Below, piece by piece: positions 59,395 to 64,000 of a stretch of DNA of 64,000 nucleotides. Under the pieces are notes generated by a model. It was not told the origin of the DNA. It did no database searches and saw only the letters and a list, made by a program, of their open reading frames with translations. This DNA is from an uncultured Fibrobacter sp. GTDB taxonomy: Bacteria; Fibrobacterota; Fibrobacteria; Fibrobacterales; Fibrobacteraceae. The DNA lies in the NCBI GenBank assembly GCA_934699585.1, contig CAKUWY010000017.1, positions 7,582 through 71,581 of the forward strand, given 5' to 3'. A program made the position numbers and the translations under genes. The first letter of the stretch is position 1. Each line of letters begins with the position of its first letter.

Positions 59395-60198
59395 TTACTT
59401 TCCGGTAACGGCAATCGCCTGTTGAAGTTTTGTGTTACCGATTTCAAGTTTGACTACAAAGTTTCCCTTGGGCAAGTCCAGGTAATCCAGAGAAATGGAC
59501 GTGACACCCCTGGAAACATACAAATTACCTTTCCCGATTACAACGCCCTGCACGTCCAGCACCGTGAACCGGGCGTCTCCGCCCTGCCTCGAGAACACGG
59601 ACAGTGTCTGGTTTCTGGAATTCCAGCCAATGCGAGTCCCGGCGTAGGTGATGTTGTTCGGAATTGCCGAGGGCGGTTCCGAAGAACTGGACGGCACGAC
59701 GCTGCTGGAGGATTTTCCGTCAGGTTTCGCCGAAGAACTGGACGGCTCGACAGACGAACTAGACGGTGTTACGGAATCAGACGATTCGTCGTCGCCCTTA
59801 CTGCCAGAACTGGGCGTTTTGCCGTCGTCCGACGAGCTATCAGGAATGGGCGATACTGAGGAACTAGACGACGTTACCGAACTGGAAGACTGCTGTTCGG
59901 GAGTCCTGTCCGGTTCGTCGGACCTTTCCGGGTCTTCTTCCTCGTCATCGTCATAAATGTTGGAACTGTCGTTGGGATTGGCCTGGAAGGTAAGGGTCTT
60001 TACGGATTCCACCAGGAATTCCTCCACGGAACCGTCCTTCATGGTAACCCGTAAAAGCCTTGCAAAGGAGGCGTCCTTGCCCAAAAGTACCGCCGAGGTG
60101 TCTACCCTGGCACGGAGCGGAGCGTGATTATCAGCAGCAAAGGCGGCACAAACACTGAAAACGGCCACCATCATCGATATCTTGATTAGCGTTTTCAT
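59395..60198 (-). CDS. small secreted protein with Ser-rich linker and C-terminal sorting-like domain
   Basis: This 267-residue protein has a signal peptide ending at AAFAAD, an N-terminal beta unit (RLLRVTMKDGSVEEFLVESVKTLTF), a long linker of SSSS, Asp and Pro residues (about 80-185) and a C-terminal beta domain (TRIGWNSRNQTLSVFSRQGG ... GNFVVKLEIG) like those on Fibrobacter secreted enzymes. It carries no catalytic motif. It ends 11 bases before the start of the protective-antigen-like gene and is probably in the same transcript. An AGAGAGG ribosome site precedes it. Confidence 0.75.
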   Translation of the reverse strand: MKTLIKISMMVAVFSVCAAFAADNHAPLRARVDTSAVLLGKDASFARLLRVTMKDGSVEEFLVESVKTLTFQANPNDSSNIYDDDEEEDPERSDEPDRTPEQQSSSSVTSSSSSVSPIPDSSSDDGKTPSSGSKGDDESSDSVTPSSSSVEPSSSSAKPDGKSSSSVVPSSSSEPPSAIPNNITYAGTRIGWNSRNQTLSVFSRQGGDARFTVLDVQGVVIGKGNLYVSRGVTSISLDYLDLPKGNFVVKLEIGNTKLQQAIAVTGK

Positions 60199-60248
60199 TT
60201 TGGGTTCCTCTCTTTTTCAGACAGCACATGCTATCCAGGTACACCCAA

Positions 60249-60277
60249 AATATATATTGAGCAATTTATAAAATCAA
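60249..60277 (-). promoter_or_regulatory. possible promoter for the 59395-60198 gene
   Basis: TTGATT (60277-60272) and TATATT (60254-60249) are 17 bases apart on the minus strand. The whole region is A/T-rich, so the match is suggestive only. Confidence 0.4.
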
Positions 60278-60342
60278 ATATATAATTATTTAGTTTTTAA
60301 TCAATATATGTTATCATTCTTAGAGTTTTGGGAAATAAAGAC

Positions 60343-60380
60343 AAAAAAAAGCCACTCCGATTAATTCGGAGCGGCTTTTT
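60343..60380. terminator. terminator downstream of glnS
   Basis: GCCACTCCGA and TCGGAGCGGC pair around TTAAT with an A run before and a T run after, so it can work on either strand. It ends glnS transcription. Confidence 0.88.
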
Positions 60381-60397
60381 TAGACAAATAATTCGAA

Positions 60398-62083
60398 TTA
60401 CTTCGCGACGGTTTTTGCGAAAGAATCCTTCAGGTCCACCGTGCGGTTGAACACCAAGTGACCCGGCTTAGAATCTTCGCTGTCGAGGCAGAAGTAGCCC
60501 TGGCGCATGAACTGGAAGCGGTCTTCCAACTTGGCGTTCGCGAGGCTCGGTTCCACCTTGGCCTGCTTCACAACCATGGAATCCGGGTTCAGGTAGTCGT
60601 GCCAGTCTTCGCCCTCGGGAACCTGCGCCGGATCTTCCAGCGTAAACAGGTTGTTGATGAGGCGCACTTCGGCGTCCACGGCGTGTGCCGCAGAAACCCA
60701 GTGGATGGTACCCTTGACCTTGCGGCCATCGGGAGTCTCGCCGCCCTGGCTCTGCGGATCGTATTCGCAGTGAATCAACGTCACCTTGCCGTTCGCATCC
60801 TTCTCGACGCTCTTGCAGGTCACGAAGTAGGCGCCCTTCAGGCGGACTTCGCCATCCGGCTTGAGGCGGAAGTACTTCTTGGGCGGCTCTTCCATGAAGT
60901 CGTCGGCCTCGATGTAGAGTTCCTTACCGAACGGGACTTCGCGGGTACCGGCGGCGGGATCGTTGGGGTTGTTTTCAACCTTGATCATTTCCACCTTGCC
61001 GTCTTCCCAGTTGTCAATCACCAGCTTCACCGGGTCAATCACCGCCATCACGCGGTTCGCAGTCTTGTTCAGTTCTTCGCGGATGCAGAAGTACAAGAGG
61101 TTCACATCCACCATGGAGTCGGCCTTGGAAACGCCGATGCGGTCGCAGAACTCGCGGATGGAGCTCGGGGTAAAGCCACGGCGGCGGTAACCGCAAACCG
61201 TCGGCATACGCGGGTCGTTCCAGCCCATCACGGCCTTCGTCTCCACCAGTTCGAGGAGCTTTCTCTTGCTCATCATGGTGTAGGTCAGGTTCAGGCGGGC
61301 AAATTCAATCTGCTGCGGGCGGTTGTCCAGACCCAGTTCGATCAGGAACCAGTCGTACAGCGGGCGGTGGGCCTCGAATTCCAGCGTACAGATGGAGTGG
61401 GTAATACCCTCGATCCAGTCGCTGAGCGGGTGGGCAAAGTCGTACATCGGGTAGATGCACCACTTGTCGCCAGTGCGGTGGTGGGTGCAGTGCTTGATGC
61501 GGTAGATGACCGGGTCGCGCATGTTCATGTTCGGGCTAGCGAGGTCCACCTTCGCACGGAGGCACTTCTCGCCGTCGGCGTACTTGCCGTCGCGCATTTC
61601 GCGGAAGAGCTTCATGTTCTCTTCGATGCTGCGGTCGCGGTAGGGGCTCGGGCGGCTGGGCTTGCCGGCGTCATTGCCGCGGTATTCCTGCATTTCGTCG
61701 CGGGTCAGGTCTTCCACGTAGGCCTTGCCCATTTCAATCAGCTTTTCGGCAAAGGCGTAAATCTGGTCGTAGTAGTCGCTGGCGAAGTATTCGCCGCCCT
61801 TCCATTCAAAACCGAGCCACTTCACGTCTTCGCGGATGGAGTCCACGTATTCCACGTCTTCCTTGGAGGGGTTCGTGTCGTCAAAGCGCAGGTTCGTGAT
61901 GCCACCGAAGTCTTTGTACTTGTTTGCCGTACCGAAGTTCAGGCAGATGGACTTGGCGTGCCCGATGTGGATGTAGCCGTTGGGTTCGGGCGGGAAACGG
62001 GTATGCACCTTGGTGCGCTTGCCCGTCTTGAGGTCGTTGACGATAATGTCCTGTACAAAATTCGAAGATTCGGGGATTTCCAT
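60398..62083 (-). CDS. glnS: glutaminyl-tRNA synthetase
   Basis: This 561-residue class I synthetase charges tRNA-Gln. It has the HIGH motif in PPEPNGYIHIGHAKS, MSKRKL as the KMSKS motif, and the GlnS sequences RFDDTNPSKEDVEYVDSI and VCGYRRRGFTPSSIREF. The C-terminal anticodon-binding barrels are present and the length is normal. AAAGGA precedes the ATG. The upstream neighbour is non-coding repeat DNA and the downstream terminator is strong, so it is a single-gene unit. Confidence 0.96.
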   Translation of the reverse strand: MEIPESSNFVQDIIVNDLKTGKRTKVHTRFPPEPNGYIHIGHAKSICLNFGTANKYKDFGGITNLRFDDTNPSKEDVEYVDSIREDVKWLGFEWKGGEYFASDYYDQIYAFAEKLIEMGKAYVEDLTRDEMQEYRGNDAGKPSRPSPYRDRSIEENMKLFREMRDGKYADGEKCLRAKVDLASPNMNMRDPVIYRIKHCTHHRTGDKWCIYPMYDFAHPLSDWIEGITHSICTLEFEAHRPLYDWFLIELGLDNRPQQIEFARLNLTYTMMSKRKLLELVETKAVMGWNDPRMPTVCGYRRRGFTPSSIREFCDRIGVSKADSMVDVNLLYFCIREELNKTANRVMAVIDPVKLVIDNWEDGKVEMIKVENNPNDPAAGTREVPFGKELYIEADDFMEEPPKKYFRLKPDGEVRLKGAYFVTCKSVEKDANGKVTLIHCEYDPQSQGGETPDGRKVKGTIHWVSAAHAVDAEVRLINNLFTLEDPAQVPEGEDWHDYLNPDSMVVKQAKVEPSLANAKLEDRFQFMRQGYFCLDSEDSKPGHLVFNRTVDLKDSFAKTVAK

Positions 62084-62124
62084 TGTGGTATCCTTTTAAA
62101 AATTACGGGGGAAATTTAGAAAAA

Positions 62125-62345
62125 GTGATTAGTGGTTAGTGGTTGGTGGTTAGGGACGAAGGGCGAAATAGACTCTTGAAATATGTAGGGGAAAGCCTTC
62201 CCCTCGCTCCAGCCGCGGCCCTTTTGGTCGTGTCACCCCGACGCTCTTTCATTGTCATCCCCGCGCAGGCGGGGATCTCCTTGCCGATCCCGCCGCGTCT
62301 TCCGCTACCCCTTCTCCTAGGGGCTCTGCCCCTAAGACCCCGTTT
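62125..62345. repeat. repeat-rich spacer upstream of glnS
   Basis: The 600-base interval 62084-62687 has no intact gene. It holds GTGGTTA-like heptads (62125-62152), a GGGGAAAGCC..GGCCC-type segment (62188-62230), a REP-like palindrome CATCCCCGCGCAGGCGGGGAT (62256-62276) and a small GGGGCTCTGCCCC palindrome (about 62320-62335). An arginase-family remnant follows. Confidence 0.75.
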
Positions 62346-62418
62346 TAAAACTATAATTTGGAATGACATGCCCATCACCGTCTGCAATTTTACAAACCTC
62401 TATGAGAACTAGCCCTTT

Positions 62419-62642
62419 ATGGAAGGCCTAAGGCGCTCCGGAGAGGCCACATGAATAGACTGCACCGACATTCCGGGCACGGACTGCTACTGCGACGACG
62501 AGGCCTTCGAAACCATCCGCAAGCGCATCGCCGACGCAGGCATTAAGAACGCAAGCGGCATTCACTTCTTCGACAACGGGAATTACCACTTTGAATCTTC
62601 CTGGAGAAGCTCAAGCGGTTTATGACGCAGGCCTTGAAATAG
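62419..62642 (+). pseudogene. remnant of an arginase/formiminoglutamase-family gene
   Basis: From 62455 the plus strand reads IDCTDIPGTDCYCDDEAFE, then GIHFFDNGNYHFESS, a pattern typical of the N-terminal part of rumen bacterial arginase-family proteins (where GxHFxDxGNYHY precedes the metal site). An ATG at 62419 is in frame, but a TGA at 62452 interrupts the sequence, and the reading stops at 62625. In another frame LEKLKRFMTQALK runs to a stop at 62642, possibly the original C-terminus after an internal deletion. The metal-binding core is missing. Confidence 0.6.
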
Positions 62643-62687
62643 GTCCACCCAGGCAACCGACAGTGACGTTGCTCAGGGTATGCATCT

Positions 62688-63860
62688 CTACTTGTAATCC
62701 TTAAGACAACGAACCGAGTACCCGTTGTCCTTTCTGAGATCGCCCAGGTCCGCTTCGTCATCGTTGAAGCTCAGGGACAGAAAGGACGCATAGGAGTACA
62801 CAGTAGAATTCCAGACGTAGTCGTTTGGGGTAGAACTCCAGAAGTACGCGCGGCTGCCAACGCCGTTGAATTTGCCATCATTGAAGTCTCTGCGACCGGC
62901 GGGCAAGGCAGAAAACCCGAAGGCGTCTTCGTTAGTGATGCCGCTATAGGCTTCCCAGCCGCTCTGACTCTTGAGCTTGGCACCGGCAGTTGAAATACCA
63001 CCCACAGCTGTGAAAAGGGTTTTCCATTCGCTATCACTGGGCAGGTGCCAGCCCTCGGGGCATAAGCCCTGGACATTGCCCGTTAGGTCGCATTCCTTAC
63101 CGTAACCGCAGTCAAGCGGGTTTTCCACATCGGTAGCGAGTTTCACCGAGTCGATGGCCGCCGCCCAGGTGTACAGGCGACCGTACTTGGAGCAGTTGGC
63201 GGTATTGTCGCCGAAGCACCAGGACCAGTCGTATTCAGTGCCGCCCGAACCGCCCTGGCCGGGGTCATAGTTCAAGTTTTCCGCCATCCATACCTGCTCG
63301 CCTATGGTCACCGTCCTGTAGAGCTGCTTGTCGCGGGAGTCCACTATCCAACCGTCCACGAAACTCTTGCCGTCGGCACCATCCATGCCATTTTCGCCAT
63401 TCAGCACCACACCAACGGAGTCGCCACCGCACACAATCTTGTAGCCCGAGTCGTCTTCCAGGGCCTCTGCCGTGCAAGACGCGCCCGTTTCACCGGGGTC
63501 ACCCTTGGCTCCAACGCCGTCGTCGCCCTTGGGCCCTTGCTGGCCGTCATCACCAGCATCGCCTTTTTCACCCTTCTCACCTTGGATGCCCTGTTTTCCA
63601 GCATCGCCCTGTTCCCCCTTATCACCCTTCTCCCCCTTCAGGGACTGCCACTTTTCGTCAGCGCAAAAGAAAGCAGCAGCAGAGTCAGCGACATACACCA
63701 TTTCTCCTTCATTTTCGTCGGTGCAGGCCGGAATCTTCGCCCCCTTCTCCACCATGGTCATGCCGATGGTCTCGGTGATATTTGTGGTGGTCTCGTCGCC
63801 GCAAGCCGAAAAAAAGGCAAGAGACGAAAGACAAAAGACATGGGATAGTATCTTTTTCAT
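62688..63860 (-). CDS. collagen-like FISUMP-domain lipoprotein
   Basis: This 390-residue protein has a signal peptide with the lipobox FFSAC, then a short beta unit, then about 17 Gly-x-y triplets (residues about 75-127; GEKGDKGEQGDAGKQG and similar). A CxAEALEDDSGYKIVCGGDSVGVVLNG segment follows, closely resembling one in the 35060-37963 protein, then a FISUMP domain (WMAENLNYD, YGRLYTWAAAID, CPEGWHLPSDSEW, YSVRCLKD). The Gly-x-y tract could form a trimeric collagen-like stalk that presents the FISUMP domain at the surface. A 14-base G tract lies about 115 bases upstream. Confidence 0.88.
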   Translation of the reverse strand: MKKILSHVFCLSSLAFFSACGDETTTNITETIGMTMVEKGAKIPACTDENEGEMVYVADSAAAFFCADEKWQSLKGEKGDKGEQGDAGKQGIQGEKGEKGDAGDDGQQGPKGDDGVGAKGDPGETGASCTAEALEDDSGYKIVCGGDSVGVVLNGENGMDGADGKSFVDGWIVDSRDKQLYRTVTIGEQVWMAENLNYDPGQGGSGGTEYDWSWCFGDNTANCSKYGRLYTWAAAIDSVKLATDVENPLDCGYGKECDLTGNVQGLCPEGWHLPSDSEWKTLFTAVGGISTAGAKLKSQSGWEAYSGITNEDAFGFSALPAGRRDFNDGKFNGVGSRAYFWSSTPNDYVWNSTVYSYASFLSLSFNDDEADLGDLRKDNGYSVRCLKDYK

Positions 63861-63975
63861 GGTTTTTCCTTTGATTTAGATGAAAAAAGCGCACGAGACA
63901 ACACGAGGGCGAGCGCACTCGTTGAAAAAAAAGAATTGTAGAGAAAAATACTTACTGCACAAACGTGCATATACT

Positions 63976-63989
63976 GGGGGGGGGGGGGG
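63976..63989. repeat. 14-base poly-G tract
   Basis: A run of 14 G (C on the coding strand of the FISUMP gene) lies about 115 bases upstream of ATG 63860. A small palindrome, TGCAC-AAAC-GTGCA, sits next to it. Such tracts can change length by slipped replication and alter promoter spacing; a sequencing artefact is also possible. Confidence 0.7.
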
Positions 63990-64000
63990 TAAATACCCTA

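Noticed and set aside
60458..62119. A 553-codon plus-strand frame opposite glnS
   Set aside because: Shadow of a highly biased gene; glnS motifs are complete on the minus strand.
62143..62412. Small protein-coding frame with the peptide VIPAQAGI
   Set aside because: This peptide is a typical translation of REP-like repeats; the region is a string of repeats without coding signals.
63480..63660. Phage tail-fibre gene suggested by the Gly-x-y repeats
   Set aside because: The protein has a lipobox and a FISUMP domain and no phage genes are near.

Overview
The window looks like chromosomal DNA from a Fibrobacter (a fibre-degrading gut or rumen bacterium of the Fibrobacterota). The evidence is three lipoproteins ending in the 'Fibrobacter succinogenes major paralogous' (FISUMP) domain, a TIGR02147-type regulator paired with a lipoprotein, and GH43 and GH10 plant cell wall hydrolases with CBM6 modules, poly-serine linkers and a short C-terminal sorting-like domain. 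Outer-membrane and lipid A genes show a diderm cell. I see no rRNA, tRNA, CRISPR array, insertion sequence or phage gene.

Layout. 1-4.0 kb: a truncated Omp85 barrel gene and an amino-acid ABC transporter whose ATPase carries an extra GHKL-like domain. 4.1-15.1 kb: housekeeping and envelope genes (DUF2062-DUF1015 fusion, greB, tatD, LolC/E-type permease, lysS, parts of a peptide transporter) and a zinc-type ArsR repressor with a metal efflux permease. 15.2-22.2 kb: TIGR02147 regulator, lipoprotein, secreted GH43 and GH10 enzymes. Two related palindromes lie before the two hydrolase genes. 22.3-31.1 kb: hflX, pgpA, a GH5 glucanase fused to a cellulose-synthase-type glycosyltransferase, aconitase, a ClC channel. 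31.1-40.5 kb: two minus-strand groups of secreted proteins (FecR/lipoprotein/LPP20-like; then an envelope protein with two FISUMP lipoproteins). 40.7-46.8 kb: a one-module NRPS-like enzyme divergent from a MATE exporter fused to a GHKL (RsbW-like) domain and a membrane SpoIIE-type phosphatase. 47.0-49.9 kb: a sodium symporter with a tiny partner subunit, a RidA protein, inorganic pyrophosphatase. 50.1-55.9 kb: a tight six-gene operon (gamma carbonic anhydrase, lipid kinase, lpxD, lpxC, hemA, hemC). 56.0-60.2 kb: a large secreted protein resembling the anthrax protective antigen/binary toxin B pore former, with a small secreted partner. 60.4-64 kb: glnS, an arginase-family remnant and a collagen-like FISUMP lipoprotein next to a 14-base G tract.

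Two kinds of small repeat run through the whole window. One is REP-like palindromes, present between genes and also in frame inside hemA, hemC and the metal permease. The other is degenerate spacer DNA with a strict 7-base period. The candidates most worth following are the NRPS/MATE-GHKL/SpoIIE cluster together with the GHKL-tailed ABC transporter, the GH5-cellulose synthase fusion, and the protective-antigen-like protein.
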